Shown: one piece after another, positions 42,471-52,728 of the stretch
How the letters are laid out: the number at the start of each line of letters is the position of its first letter
Numbering within the stretch: position 1 is the stretch's first letter
Assembly: GCA_021203365.1 (NCBI GenBank)
Contig: JAJQBI010000012.1
Span: forward strand, 1 to 64,000
DNA from: Clostridiales bacterium
GTDB lineage: Bacteria; Bacillota; Clostridia; Lachnospirales; Lachnospiraceae
Length of the DNA: 64,000 nucleotides
Direction of reading: 5' to 3'
The notes under the pieces: generated by a model
Database searches by the model: none
What the model saw: the letters and a program-made list of their open reading frames with translations, nothing else
What the model was told of the DNA's origin: nothing
Translations under genes and position numbers: made by a program

Positions 42471-45029
42471 ATGAATTTTGGCAGACAATCCACCTCAAAG
42501 AAGCGGAATGCCCTGACTTCCCGCTCGTCCATGATGGGAAAACGCGCCCATGTCTCACTGATCCGGGTTCTTTTCTTTTCTCTGATTGCGGTTTGTGTGA
42601 TGGGCATCTGCGTTGGCGTGGGTTCCATCAGCGGGATCATTGCCAACGCGCCGGATGTGGACGAAATTGACATCACCCCCCTTGGATACGCCACCACTCT
42701 GTACGACGACGCCGGCAACAAGCTCCGCCAGCTTTCCTCAGCGGACTCCAACCGTATTCTGGTCTCCATCGACCAGATCCCCGAGAGCCTGCAGAACGCG
42801 GTGGTAGCCATTGAGGACGAGCGTTTTTATGAGCATAACGGCATTGATGTAACAGGCATTCTCCGCGCCGCGGTCAACGCGGTCACCACCGGAAGCTTTT
42901 CCGAAGGTGCCAGCACCATCACGCAGCAGCTGCTGAAGAACAACGTATTCACGGAATGGACAAGCGAAACCACGCTTCTGGAACGCTTCACCCGTAAATT
43001 CCAGGAGCAGTACCTGGCCCTTCAGGTGGAGAAAATATATGACAAACAGACCATTCTGGAGAATTATCTGAATACCATCAACCTGGGGGCCGGCACCTAC
43101 GGTGTACAGGCCGCCTCCAAGCAGTACTTTAACAAGGATGTGTGGGATCTGACCCTTTCCGAATGCGCGGTTCTGGCGGGGATCACGCAGAATCCCACCA
43201 AATACAACCCCATCACCAATCCGGAAGACAATGCCACAAGGCGCCAGGAGGTTCTGGAGCACATGCTGGACCAGGGATACATCACACAGGCAGAATATGA
43301 CGAAGCCATCAGCGACGATGTATACACCCGCATCCAGGAAGCGCAGAATGAACAGGACGACAGCAGCAGCACCGTATATACCTATTTCGAGGATGAGCTG
43401 ATCGATCAGGTGATCAACGACCTGATGAGCATCAAGGGATATTCCAGAACACAGGCACAGAATCTGGTTTACAGCGGCGGCCTTCAGATCATGACCACCC
43501 AGGATCCGGATATCCAGGCAATCCTGGACGAGGAATACGCGGACGAAAGCAATTTCCCATCCTCCACAGAATACCTGCTGGATTACGCGCTGACCGTCAC
43601 GGACGCAGAGGGAAACACGGTCAATTACAGCGATGAGATGATGGAGACCTATTTCCAGGGTTTATACGGCGATTCCTTTGACCTGCTCTTCAGCTCTACA
43701 GAGGAGGGGCAGACCTATGTGGATGAGTACCGCAACACCATTGTGGCGGGTGGAAGCACGGTGGTGGCGGAGAGTGTGACCTTCACACCCCAGCCCCAGT
43801 CCTCCATGAGTGTGATCGACCAGCACACCGGCTATGTGAAGGCCATTGTGGGCGGACGGGGGGAAAAGACCGCCAGCCTGACTCTGAACCGGGCCACGGA
43901 CACCACCCGGCAGCCGGGATCCACCTTCAAGATCCTGTCCACCTACGCGCCGGCTCTGAACGAGCTTGGACAAAGTCTGGCAACCACCTATGTAGATGAA
44001 GAATACTACTATCCCGACGGCTCCGAGGTCAAGAACGCCAGCCTGTCCTACAGCGGCACCACCACCATCCGAAGAGCCATCACCAACTCCATCAACGTGG
44101 TCGCTGTCAAATGTCTGGAGACAGTTACGCCGGAGCTTGGCCTTCAGTACCTGGATAATTTCGGCTTTACCACCCTTGCCCATGGCGATGAGGAGGATAC
44201 CGCCGCGGACGGAACCGTATATACGGACGCCAATCTCTCCACGGCTCTGGGCGGAATCACCTACGGAGTCACAAACGTAGAGCTGTGCGCGGCATACGCG
44301 GCCATCGCCAACGGCGGCAATTATATCAAACCCATTTACTACACACAGATTCTGGACCACGACGGAAACGTCCTGATCGACAATACCTCCGTCTCCCGCT
44401 CTGTAATCAAGGAGAGCACCGCCTACCTTCTCACCAGCGCCATGGAAGATGTAGTGTCCTCCGGAACCGGTATGGCCTGCCAGCTTGACAATATGGCCGT
44501 GGCCGGAAAGACCGGTACCACAGAATCCTACAATGACCTGTGGTTTGTGGGCTACACTCCCTATTACACCTGCGCGGTATGGTCCGGCTATGACAACAAC
44601 CAGGAGATTCCCTCTGACGCCAGGAATTTCCATAAGAACCTGTGGAAAAAGGTAATGACCCGTATCCACGAGAATCTGGAATACCAGGATTTCACAGTTC
44701 CCTCCAGTGTGGAAAAAATCTCTGTCTGCTCTGAGACCGGACTGCTGCCCAGAGCCGGATGCACGGTCATCACCGAGTATTTCGACATAGGCTCTGAACC
44801 TACTGAATACTGTGAGGAGCATTACTACGACGCCTATTACGAGGATGAGGACGAGGACGATACGGATACAGTCACCGTAGAGGATACTACCACCGATACT
44901 TCCTCCGGAACGGACACCGACGATTCCTATTACGAGGACAGCTATGAGGACTCCGATACCTCCTATTATGAGGATTGGGATTACGACTCCTCCGATTCAG
45001 GAGATGGCTGGATTGATTACTACGATTAG
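42471..45029 (+). CDS. Class A penicillin-binding protein (PBP1a type)
   Basis: A bifunctional glycosyltransferase-transpeptidase of 852 residues that polymerises and cross-links peptidoglycan. One membrane anchor (about 24-48); GT51 motifs EDERFYEHNGID and EGASTITQQLLKN; transpeptidase motifs QPGSTFKI (catalytic Ser), TNSINV and KTGTT. The C-terminal ~70 residues are a Tyr/Asp/Glu/Ser/Thr-rich tail with repeated YYEDS-like units, unlike the Lys- or Gly-rich tails of many PBP1 proteins. Ribosome binding site AAAGGAGG. Monocistronic with its own terminator. Confidence 0.95.
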   Translation: MNFGRQSTSKKRNALTSRSSMMGKRAHVSLIRVLFFSLIAVCVMGICVGVGSISGIIANAPDVDEIDITPLGYATTLYDDAGNKLRQLSSADSNRILVSIDQIPESLQNAVVAIEDERFYEHNGIDVTGILRAAVNAVTTGSFSEGASTITQQLLKNNVFTEWTSETTLLERFTRKFQEQYLALQVEKIYDKQTILENYLNTINLGAGTYGVQAASKQYFNKDVWDLTLSECAVLAGITQNPTKYNPITNPEDNATRRQEVLEHMLDQGYITQAEYDEAISDDVYTRIQEAQNEQDDSSSTVYTYFEDELIDQVINDLMSIKGYSRTQAQNLVYSGGLQIMTTQDPDIQAILDEEYADESNFPSSTEYLLDYALTVTDAEGNTVNYSDEMMETYFQGLYGDSFDLLFSSTEEGQTYVDEYRNTIVAGGSTVVAESVTFTPQPQSSMSVIDQHTGYVKAIVGGRGEKTASLTLNRATDTTRQPGSTFKILSTYAPALNELGQSLATTYVDEEYYYPDGSEVKNASLSYSGTTTIRRAITNSINVVAVKCLETVTPELGLQYLDNFGFTTLAHGDEEDTAADGTVYTDANLSTALGGITYGVTNVELCAAYAAIANGGNYIKPIYYTQILDHDGNVLIDNTSVSRSVIKESTAYLLTSAMEDVVSSGTGMACQLDNMAVAGKTGTTESYNDLWFVGYTPYYTCAVWSGYDNNQEIPSDARNFHKNLWKKVMTRIHENLEYQDFTVPSSVEKISVCSETGLLPRAGCTVITEYFDIGSEPTEYCEEHYYDAYYEDEDEDDTDTVTVEDTTTDTSSGTDTDDSYYEDSYEDSDTSYYEDWDYDSSDSGDGWIDYYD

Positions 45030-45045
45030 AATACGCGGATATAAG

Positions 45046-45092
45046 AACTGCGGGGCTCCGGAAATTATTCCCGGAACCCCGCAGTTTTTTTG
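45046..45092. terminator. Terminator, PBP gene / hprK
   Basis: AACTGCGGGG (45046-45055) pairs with CCCCGCAGTT (45077-45086) and is followed by a T run. An inner TCCGG/CCGGA adds to the stem. Confidence 0.92.
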
Positions 45093-45116
45093 TCCTCAGA
45101 AACAGCTTCAAAAAGC

Positions 45117-46046
45117 TCAGAGGCGCTTTCTCGCTATATTTTCCTGTACCCGCTTGTACAGCTCCTCCGCAGCGTTGTAACCCATCTTCTTCTGTCTGTG
45201 ATTCACCGCAGCCGCCTCCACAATAATCGCCAGATTCCGGCCGGGACGGATGGGAAGGGAATGGCATACCACCTTGTTCCCAAGATACTCTGTATACTCC
45301 TCGTGAAGACCGAGGCGGTCATATTCCTTATCCCGGTCCCATTCCTCAAGCTTGATAACCAGATCAATGGACTGGGTATTTTTCACGCTCTCAATTCCAA
45401 ACAGAGTTTTCACGTCTATGATTCCGATTCCTCGAAGCTCAATAAAATGGCGGGTAATATCCGGTGCGGATCCCACCAGAGTCACATCGCTGACCTTGCG
45501 AAGCTCCACCACATCGTCGCTTACCAGACGATGCCCTCTCTTAATCAGCTCCAGAGCCGCCTCGCTTTTTCCGATTCCGCTCTCTCCCGTGATCAGGATT
45601 CCCTCACCGTAAACATCCACAAGAACACCGTGAATGGAAATACAGGGCGCCAGCTCAACACCCAGCCATCGGATCAGCTCCGCCATAAGACTGGAGGTGG
45701 TCCGCTCTGTCACAAACGTGGGGACCTGATACTTCAGCGCCAGATCGATCATATCCTGGGAAGGCCGCGTCATGGTGCTGAAAACCACACAGGGAATCCT
45801 GCTGGAAATGAACCGCTCATATTTGAATTTACATTCTTCCTCATTCAGCTGCATCAGATATGTGTATTCCACATAACCGATAATCTGCACGCGCTCATTG
45901 GCAAAGTGCTCCAGATATCCGGTCAGCTGAAGAGCCGGACGGTTGATCTCCGCGGTTTTAATCAGAATCTCAGACATGTCAATCTCAGGCGTCAGGTTGG
46001 TAAGCTCCAGCTCCTGCACCATTTTTGTCAACTGTACACCCTTCAT
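45117..46046 (-). CDS. hprK: HPr kinase/phosphorylase
   Basis: HprK phosphorylates Ser46 of HPr and so drives CcpA-dependent catabolite repression. About 309 residues from MKGVQLT; the tracked start is 12 residues longer. Visible: the P-loop GESGIGKSEAALELI, the preceding HGVLVDVYG and the HprK signature IVEAAAVNHRQK-like end. Downstream of uvrC, which it overlaps only if the longer start is used. Confidence 0.95.
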   Translation of the reverse strand: MKGVQLTKMVQELELTNLTPEIDMSEILIKTAEINRPALQLTGYLEHFANERVQIIGYVEYTYLMQLNEEECKFKYERFISSRIPCVVFSTMTRPSQDMIDLALKYQVPTFVTERTTSSLMAELIRWLGVELAPCISIHGVLVDVYGEGILITGESGIGKSEAALELIKRGHRLVSDDVVELRKVSDVTLVGSAPDITRHFIELRGIGIIDVKTLFGIESVKNTQSIDLVIKLEEWDRDKEYDRLGLHEEYTEYLGNKVVCHSLPIRPGRNLAIIVEAAAVNHRQKKMGYNAAEELYKRVQENIARKRL

Positions 46047-46078
46047 ACTATCCTCTTTTCCGGCCCCAGGGGCCAACC

Positions 46079-47926
46079 TCATGTCCCATGGAAAAAATCA
46101 AACACCTGACGGGCGCTCTTTGCATTCATGCTCTCCGTAAGGGTCAGTTCCTCCAGGGACGCCTCCTGTATCTTCTCCACAGATTTAAATTTCCGCAGCA
46201 GGGCTTTTCGACGGGTCTCCCCGATTCCGGGGATATCATCCAGAACAGAGTGAACCTGCTCCCTGCTCCGAAGAGACCGGTGATACTCTATGGCAAACCG
46301 GTGCGCCTCGTCCTGCACACGGGTGATCAGGCGAAATCCCTCACTGGATGTATCAATGGGGATCTCCACATTGTTGTAATACAGTCCCCGGGTCCGGTGA
46401 TGATCGTCCTTCACCATCCCGCACACCGGAATGGAAAGCCCCAGCTTTCCCAGCACCTCCAGAGCAATGTTCACCTGCCCTCTTCCCCCGTCCATGAGAA
46501 TCAGGTCCGGCATACGGGAAAAGCTGTCATACTCTCCATTTCCCTCATGGGTAAAACGGCGGGTGAGCATCTCCTCCATGCTGGCGTAGTCATTTGGCCC
46601 CTGCACCCATTTGATGCGGAATTTCCGGTAGTCACTCCGCTTTGGCTTTCCCTTCTCGTAGACTACCATGGAACCCACAGACTCAAACCCGCTGATATTG
46701 GAAATATCATAGGCTTCCATCCGGACGATCTCCGGCAGCCCAAGCCAGTTTGCCACTTCCTTTACCGCGCCGATGGTGCGTCCTTCCTCCCGGCGGATTC
46801 TCTCCCGGTCCCTGGACAGAACCATCCGTGCGTTCTCCTCCGCCAGCTCCACCAGCTTCTCCTTGGTTCCTTTTTTGGGTACCCGGATATGCGCCTTCGA
46901 ACCCCGGCGGGACGTCAGCCATTCTTCGATCAGAGTCTTATCTTCAATCTCGTCCTGCAGCATAATCTCCCCGGGGATAAAAGGCGTCCCCGCGTAAAAC
47001 TGCTTCAGAAAGCTTGACAGGACCTGCTCTCTTGGATCTCCCCGGGCCACACGAAGATAAAAATGATCCCTTCCGATCAGGCGGCCATCCCGGATAAAAA
47101 ACACCTGAACCACCGCGTCCTGTTCTCTTTTGTCCTCACTTTCATCCATGGCCGCGGCGATCACGTCCCGGTCCTCATTTCCGTAACCCGTGATTTTCTG
47201 ACGCTCCCCGATCCGCCGGATACTGTCGATCTGGTCCCGGTATTCCATGGCGTCCTCATAGCGGAGATCCTCCGCGGCGGCCTGCATCTTCTGAGTCAGA
47301 TCCTCAATGGTATCCTGAAAATCTCCATTGAGGAAGCGCAGAGCCCGGTCTATGTTCTTCCGGTAATCCTCCGGAGAGATTTTCCCCTGACAGGGCGCTG
47401 CACACTGCTTCATGTGATAATAAAGACAGGGGCGCTCCTTTCCCTGATCCCGCGGCAGAACCCGGTTGCAGGAGCGCACCTGGTAAAGCCGGCGCACCAG
47501 CTCGATCACGTCCTTCACCGCGCCGGCGCTGGTGTACGGGCCGAAATACCTGGATTTATCCTTCTTCATGCGGCGGGAAAAAAGCACTCTCGGATAGGTT
47601 TCCCCCATGGTCACCCGGATAAAGGGATAGCTCTTGTCGTCCTTCAGCATGGTGTTGTATCTGGGGCGATGCTCCTTGATCAGGTTGCATTCCAGTACCA
47701 GCGCCTCCAGCTCTGAATCGGTGACGATGTACTCAAACCGGGTGATGTGAGTCACCATCTGTTCGATTTTGGCCCCCTTATTCCGGCTGGACTGAAAATA
47801 CTGGCGTACCCGGTTCTTCAGGACAACGGCCTTCCCCACATAGATAATCTCATCCTTCTCCCCGTGCATAATATACACGCCCGGCCGGGCAGGGAGCTTT
47901 TTCAGCTCCTCTTCAATGTCAAACAC
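46079..47926 (-). CDS. uvrC: UvrABC system protein C
   Basis: UvrC makes both incisions in nucleotide excision repair. GIY-YIG domain at the start ([19 protein letters not shown]), UVR motif (about 200-235), the RNase H-like second nuclease ([17 protein letters not shown]) and the C-terminal HhH pair ([16 protein letters not shown]). I favour a GTG start at 47926, giving (M)[11 protein letters not shown], the usual UvrC opening, 7 nt behind GGAAGAGG. It then overlaps the ftsH end by 8 nt rather than 32. Confidence 0.93.
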   Translation of the reverse strand: MFDIEEELKKLPARPGVYIMHGEKDEIIYVGKAVVLKNRVRQYFQSSRNKGAKIEQMVTHITRFEYIVTDSELEALVLECNLIKEHRPRYNTMLKDDKSYPFIRVTMGETYPRVLFSRRMKKDKSRYFGPYTSAGAVKDVIELVRRLYQVRSCNRVLPRDQGKERPCLYYHMKQCAAPCQGKISPEDYRKNIDRALRFLNGDFQDTIEDLTQKMQAAAEDLRYEDAMEYRDQIDSIRRIGERQKITGYGNEDRDVIAAAMDESEDKREQDAVVQVFFIRDGRLIGRDHFYLRVARGDPREQVLSSFLKQFYAGTPFIPGEIMLQDEIEDKTLIEEWLTSRRGSKAHIRVPKKGTKEKLVELAEENARMVLSRDRERIRREEGRTIGAVKEVANWLGLPEIVRMEAYDISNISGFESVGSMVVYEKGKPKRSDYRKFRIKWVQGPNDYASMEEMLTRRFTHEGNGEYDSFSRMPDLILMDGGRGQVNIALEVLGKLGLSIPVCGMVKDDHHRTRGLYYNNVEIPIDTSSEGFRLITRVQDEAHRFAIEYHRSLRSREQVHSVLDDIPGIGETRRKALLRKFKSVEKIQEASLEELTLTESMNAKSARQVFDFFHGT

Positions 47927-49868
47927 CGGCGGCCTCTTCCGGGAAAACAAGATCCTCCAGGTTTTCCGGAATCTCCATTCCCTTTTCCACCGCCCGGAAA
48001 ATCTTCATGAATTCCTTCCCTGTGATGGTCTCCTTCCGGATCAGATATTCCGCGATCTTATCCAGAGCCTCCCTGTGGCTGCCAATCAGGCGCTTCGCCT
48101 CCTCATAGGAGTCGTGAAGCAGCTTCATAACCTCATGGTCCACCTCGGTGGCGGTGTCGTCGCCGCAGTTCAGCACAGCCCGGCCGGTGAGATACTGATC
48201 CTCCTGGGTAGCCAGCCCCATCAGCCCGAACTTCTCAGACATTCCGTACTGCGTCACCATGGCCCGGGCCACCCGGGTGGCCTGCTCAATGTCGTTGGCC
48301 GCCCCGGTGGTCACCGTGTCAAAAACAATTTCCTCCGCGGCGCGTCCGCCCAGATATCCGATCAGCATGGCTTCCAGCTCTTTCTGGGTATTGAGATACT
48401 TCTCCTCCTCAGGGACCTGCATCACATAGCCCAAAGCTCCCATGGTGCGGGGCACAATGGTGATCTTCTGCACAGGCTCCGCGTCCTTCTGCAGGGCATT
48501 CACCAGGGCATGCCCCACCTCATGGTAGGATACGATCTTTCTCTCCTGGGCGCTGAGGATCCGATCCTTCTTTTCCTTCCCCACAAGCACTACCTCCACA
48601 GATTCCAGGAGATCCTTCTGGGAAACCGCGGTGCGCCCGTTCTTCACCGCCAGAATCGCCGCCTCATTGATCATGTTGGCCAGGTCCGACCCAACCGCTC
48701 CGGAGGTAGCCAGGGCCACCTCTTCAAAGTCCACGCTCTCGTCCAGGTGCACATCCTTGGCGTGTACCTTCAGAATATCCACCCGTCCCTTCAGGTCCGG
48801 CCGGTCCACAATCACACGCCGGTCAAACCGTCCCGGCCGAAGAAGGGCCGGATCCAGCACTTCCGGACGGTTGGTGGCCGCCAGAATCAGAAGCCCCTTG
48901 GAAGTGTCAAAGCCGTCCATCTCCGCCAGAAGCTGATTCAGGGTCTGTTCCCGCTCATCGTTCCCCCCGTAATGAGAATCCCGGGTCTTGCCGATGGCGT
49001 CCACCTCATCGATAAACACAATACAGGGGGCATTCTTCTTGGCCTCCTCAAACAGATCCCGCACACGGGAGGCGCCCACGCCCACAAACATCTCCACAAA
49101 CTCAGACCCGGAGAGGGAGAAAAAGGGCACATGAGCCTCCCCGGCCACCGCCTTGGCCAGCAGCGTCTTGCCGGTTCCGGGGGGACCTACCAGAAGAGCC
49201 CCTTTGGGCAGCTTGGCGCCGATGGCCGTGTATTTCCCCGGGTTATGCAGAAAATCCACAACCTCCTGCAGAGACTCCTTGGCCTCGTCCTGCCCGGCCA
49301 CATCCTGAAAAGTAACTCCTGTCTCCTGCTGCACATAGGCCTTGGCGCGGCTTTTTCCCACGCCCATACCCATGATTCCGCCTCCGCTTCGGTTCATGCG
49401 GCGCATGAAAAGCATCAGAAGACCGAAAAGCACCAGCGTGGGGAGGAGCACACTGATCATCATCGACATAAATTCGGCAAAGGCGTCCGGCGCTTCCTCC
49501 CGGAACACAATCCCCGTCCCCTCCAGGCGCTGGGTCAGCGCGTTCTCATCCTCCATCATTGTGGTGTAATAAGTAGTGTTTTCACTGGAGGAAGCGCTGC
49601 TCTTCACCTCTATGATCAGCGTCTCCGACTGGAGAGTTACCTCCTCCACCTGATCCTTCTCCACCAGCTCTATGAATTTATCATAGGTAATTTCGCTGCT
49701 GCTGTCATTGAGCATATTGGTAAAAAGCGCAAAACACACCAGCGTCACCAGGAGGCAGATCAGAAAGGCCAGAATCGACTGATTGTTTCTATGGGAATTC
49801 GGTTTCTTTGGATTCCCATGCTCCGGATCATTCTCATTCCGGTTGTTATCCAATTGATTGTCCATCAT
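47919..49868 (-). CDS. ftsH: ATP-dependent zinc metalloprotease FtsH
   Basis: FtsH is the membrane-bound AAA+ protease that removes damaged membrane and short-lived proteins. 649 residues: two helices (about 28-48 and 130-155) around a small outer domain, AAA module with [25 protein letters not shown] and the SRH region [20 protein letters not shown], then the zinc site HEVGHAL. The start could be either of two adjacent ATGs (49868 or 49865). First gene of ftsH-uvrC-hprK. Confidence 0.96.
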   Translation of the reverse strand: MMDNQLDNNRNENDPEHGNPKKPNSHRNNQSILAFLICLLVTLVCFALFTNMLNDSSSEITYDKFIELVEKDQVEEVTLQSETLIIEVKSSASSSENTTYYTTMMEDENALTQRLEGTGIVFREEAPDAFAEFMSMMISVLLPTLVLFGLLMLFMRRMNRSGGGIMGMGVGKSRAKAYVQQETGVTFQDVAGQDEAKESLQEVVDFLHNPGKYTAIGAKLPKGALLVGPPGTGKTLLAKAVAGEAHVPFFSLSGSEFVEMFVGVGASRVRDLFEEAKKNAPCIVFIDEVDAIGKTRDSHYGGNDEREQTLNQLLAEMDGFDTSKGLLILAATNRPEVLDPALLRPGRFDRRVIVDRPDLKGRVDILKVHAKDVHLDESVDFEEVALATSGAVGSDLANMINEAAILAVKNGRTAVSQKDLLESVEVVLVGKEKKDRILSAQERKIVSYHEVGHALVNALQKDAEPVQKITIVPRTMGALGYVMQVPEEEKYLNTQKELEAMLIGYLGGRAAEEIVFDTVTTGAANDIEQATRVARAMVTQYGMSEKFGLMGLATQEDQYLTGRAVLNCGDDTATEVDHEVMKLLHDSYEEAKRLIGSHREALDKIAEYLIRKETITGKEFMKIFRAVEKGMEIPENLEDLVFPEEAAGV

Positions 49869-49925
49869 TTTCCTCCTTTTGTAATGGCGTTTTCCTTTGC
49901 TTCTCTCTGGAAAAACGTCCCCTTC

Positions 49926-49954
49926 ATTATAATGATAATTTTTCTATAAATCAA
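49926..49954 (-). promoter_or_regulatory. ftsH promoter
   Basis: TTGATT (49949-49954) and TATAAT (49926-49931) have a 17-bp spacer. Confidence 0.75.
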
Positions 49955-49974
49955 CCGGGATATTGCGAAAATCT

Positions 49975-50004
49975 TTCCACAAACGGGGAAAATTGTAGTA
50001 TACT
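49975..50004 (+). promoter_or_regulatory. Promoter of the DUF1846 gene
   Basis: TTCCAC (49975-49980) and TATACT (49999-50004) have an 18-bp spacer. Confidence 0.5.
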
Positions 50005-50061
50005 GGAATAAGTGTTTCTACACAGTACATGTGATTCTTGAAAAAGTGAGGAAAACAGCTG

Positions 50062-51549
50062 ATGAAAACTGGTTTTGACAACGAGAAATACCTGAAGCTC
50101 CAGTCTGAGCATATCCGGAAACGGATTTCGCTGTTTGGGGACAAACTGTACCTTGAATTCGGAGGCAAACTCTTTGACGACTACCATGCCGCCAGGGTCC
50201 TGCCCGGATTTGAACCGGACAGCAAGCTCCGCATGCTGATGCAGCTCTCCGCCCAGGCCGAGATTGTCATCGTCATAAACGCGGGAGATATCGACAAAAA
50301 CAAGGTCCGGGCAGACCTTGGAATCACCTATGACACAGACGTTCTGCGGCTGATCGAAGAATTTACCCGCCGGGGACTATACGTTGGAAGTGTGTGCATC
50401 ACCCAGTACGCCGGGCAGGAAAGCGCCGATCTGTTTAAAAAGCACCTGGAAAAAATGGGGATCCGCGTCTATATCCACTATGTAATTCCCGATTACCCCA
50501 GCGATACCGCTCTGATTGTCAGTGACAACGGATATGGAAAAAATCAGTATATTGAAACCTCCCGCCCCCTGGTGGTGGTAACCGCCCCGGGACCGGGAAG
50601 CGGCAAAATGGCCACCTGCCTTTCCCAGCTCTATCACGAACACAAGCGGGGGATTTCCGCCGGCTACGCCAAGTTTGAGACCTTTCCCATCTGGAACATC
50701 CCGCTGAAGCATCCGGTAAACCTGGCCTACGAGGCGGCCACCGCGGATCTGAACGATGTGAATATGATCGATCCCTTCCACCTGGAGGCCTACGGGGAAA
50801 CCACCGTCAACTACAACCGGGATGTGGAGATTTTTCCCGTACTCCAGGCCATTTTTGAAAAGATCACCGGCTCCTGCCCCTACAAATCCCCCACAGATAT
50901 GGGCGTAAACATGGCCGGAAACTGCATCGTGGACAACGCGGTATGTGAGGAGGCCTCCCGCCAGGAAATTATCCGCCGCTACTACAAAAGCATGGGGGCC
51001 TTTGTCAGCGGCACAGGGAAGGAGGAAGAGGTGCGAAAGCTTTCCCTTCTCCTGAAGCAGGCCCATGCCGTGCCGGAGGACCGCCGGGTGGTTTCCCCCA
51101 GCCTTACCAGGGAGGCGGCCACCGGAGCTCCCGCCGCGGCGCTGGAGCTCCCGGACGGACGGATCATCACAGGGAAAACCTCTGCTCTTCTGGGTGCCTC
51201 CTCCGCCCTGCTTTTAAATACGCTGAAGGAACTGGCGGGCATTGACCACGATCACCACGTCATCTCCCCGGAGGCCATAAGGCCCATCCAGGAACTGAAA
51301 ACCAGATATCTTGGAAGCAAAAATCCAAGGCTTCACATGGATGAGACTCTGATTGCCCTGTCTCAGAGTTCAGCCCAGAACGAGGAGGCCCGCCGGGCCC
51401 TGGAGCAGATTCCAAAGCTGAAGAGCTGTCAGGCACATACCTCCGTTCTTTTATCCTCCGTAGATGTGCTCTGTTTCCGGAAGCTGGGCATTGAACTCAC
51501 CTGCGAACCCAAATTTGAAATACGACAGAATTACAGCGCCATCGCCTGA
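50062..51549 (+). CDS. DUF1846 family protein
   Basis: A 495-residue cytoplasmic protein matching the DUF1846 family: FDNEKYLKLQSEHIRKRI at the start, a P-loop-like TAPGPGSGKMATCLSQLYHE (about 173-192), and KFETFPIWNIPLKHPVNLAYEAATADL. The family is common in gut Firmicutes and has a solved fold, but its function is unknown; a nucleotide- or phosphate-binding role is suggested by the Gly-rich loop. It is monocistronic, divergent from ftsH. Confidence 0.9.
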   Translation: MKTGFDNEKYLKLQSEHIRKRISLFGDKLYLEFGGKLFDDYHAARVLPGFEPDSKLRMLMQLSAQAEIVIVINAGDIDKNKVRADLGITYDTDVLRLIEEFTRRGLYVGSVCITQYAGQESADLFKKHLEKMGIRVYIHYVIPDYPSDTALIVSDNGYGKNQYIETSRPLVVVTAPGPGSGKMATCLSQLYHEHKRGISAGYAKFETFPIWNIPLKHPVNLAYEAATADLNDVNMIDPFHLEAYGETTVNYNRDVEIFPVLQAIFEKITGSCPYKSPTDMGVNMAGNCIVDNAVCEEASRQEIIRRYYKSMGAFVSGTGKEEEVRKLSLLLKQAHAVPEDRRVVSPSLTREAATGAPAAALELPDGRIITGKTSALLGASSALLLNTLKELAGIDHDHHVISPEAIRPIQELKTRYLGSKNPRLHMDETLIALSQSSAQNEEARRALEQIPKLKSCQAHTSVLLSSVDVLCFRKLGIELTCEPKFEIRQNYSAIA

Positions 51550-51631
51550 GCGGATTTCAAAGGCTGTCAGGATTTCGGGCTGCAAAATACGCCCCCCGCA
51601 GGGCGCTCTGCGGGATAATCCTGGTATCACA

Positions 51632-51653
51632 GCGGCAAAATACCTTTTGTCGC
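51632..51653. repeat. Small hairpin element, copy 2
   Basis: GCGGCAAAA-tacc-TTTTGTCGC, the same arms as at 7102-7122, here 37 nt before the carbamate kinase-like start. Confidence 0.6.
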
Positions 51654-51689
51654 TTCAACAGATATATTCAGAGAAATGAGGTATTTCCT

Positions 51690-52622
51690 ATGAGCAAAAA
51701 AATCACAGTAGTCGCGCTGGGCCACAGAGCGCTTGGAACCACTCTTCCCCAGCAGAAGATTGCCGTAAGGCAGACGGCGAAGGCCATCGCCGATCTGGTC
51801 GCGGAGGGTACCCAGGTGGTAATCTCCCACAGCAACGGCCCACAGGTAGGGATGATCCACACCGCCATGAACGAGTTCGGCAAGGCTCACCCGGACTATA
51901 CCTTTGCCCCCATGTCTGTCTGCTCCGCCATGAGCCAGGGATATATCGGCTACGACCTGCAGAATGCCATCCGGGCGGAATTTCTTTCCCGGGGCATCTA
52001 TAAGCCGGTGAGCACCATTCTCACCCAGGTTGTCATCGATCCATACGACGAAGCCTTCGCAGAGCCGGAAAAGATCATCGGCCGGGTTCTCTCCGAGGAA
52101 GAGGCGGAGCTTGAGGAAGAAAAGGGCAACTTTGTCACAAAGCTTCCGGAGGGCGGCTACCGCCGGATTCTGGCGGCTCCCAAACCACATAAAATCATCG
52201 AGATCGAAACGGTCCGCGTCCTGGCGGAGGCCGGACAGGTGGTCATCGCGGCGGGAGGGGGCGGAATTCCTGTCATGGAGCAGGGCATCGACCTGAACGG
52301 CGCCAGCGCCATCATTGAGAAGGATCTGGCCAGCGGCCTGCTGGCAGAGGAGCTGGACGCCGACACCCTTCTGATCCTCACCAGTGTGGAAAAAGTAAGC
52401 CTGAATCTTGGAACCGACCGGGAAGAATTCCTGGACACCATCTCCACAGAGGAGGCAAAAAAACACATGGCACAGAATCAGTTCACCCCCGGCTCCATGC
52501 TCCCGAAATTTGAGGCCGGAATCTCTTTTATTGAGAAGGGAGAGGGACGACGGACAATTATCACCGATATCACCCACGCCAGAGACGGCTACAGGGAGAA
52601 AACCGGAACTATCATCAAATGA
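51690..52622 (+). CDS. arcC: Carbamate kinase-like protein
   Basis: A 310-residue amino-acid-kinase-fold protein of carbamate kinase length. It retains VISHSNGPQVG, SQGYIGYDLQNAI, IAAGGGGIPV and FTPGSMLPKFEAGI-type regions. The N-terminal nucleotide loop, normally VVALGGNAL, reads VVALGHRALG, replacing the Gly-Asn pair. Normally the enzyme makes ATP from carbamoyl phosphate. No arcA or arcB is near, so the role may be in purine or other ureide fermentation, or the altered loop may mark a different substrate. Confidence 0.8.
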   Translation: MSKKITVVALGHRALGTTLPQQKIAVRQTAKAIADLVAEGTQVVISHSNGPQVGMIHTAMNEFGKAHPDYTFAPMSVCSAMSQGYIGYDLQNAIRAEFLSRGIYKPVSTILTQVVIDPYDEAFAEPEKIIGRVLSEEEAELEEEKGNFVTKLPEGGYRRILAAPKPHKIIEIETVRVLAEAGQVVIAAGGGGIPVMEQGIDLNGASAIIEKDLASGLLAEELDADTLLILTSVEKVSLNLGTDREEFLDTISTEEAKKHMAQNQFTPGSMLPKFEAGISFIEKGEGRRTIITDITHARDGYREKTGTIIK

Positions 52623-52652
52623 CGATTCCAGGATCCGGGATCACAGGGGACA

Positions 52653-52702
52653 AAAAGGTCCTGCATACAGATGCACGCATCTGTATGCAGGACCTTTTTC
52701 AT
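52653..52702. terminator. Terminator, carbamate kinase-like gene / esterase
   Basis: A 22-bp perfect stem (52653-52674 with 52679-52700), loop CACG, A run on the left and T run on the right. It works in both directions. Confidence 0.95.
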
Positions 52703-52728
52703 ACGCAGCCCTCCGGTTTCACCCGGAC

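Noticed and set aside
47916-49949. 677-residue plus-strand ORF
   Set aside because: Antisense shadow of ftsH, caused by high GC at third codon positions.
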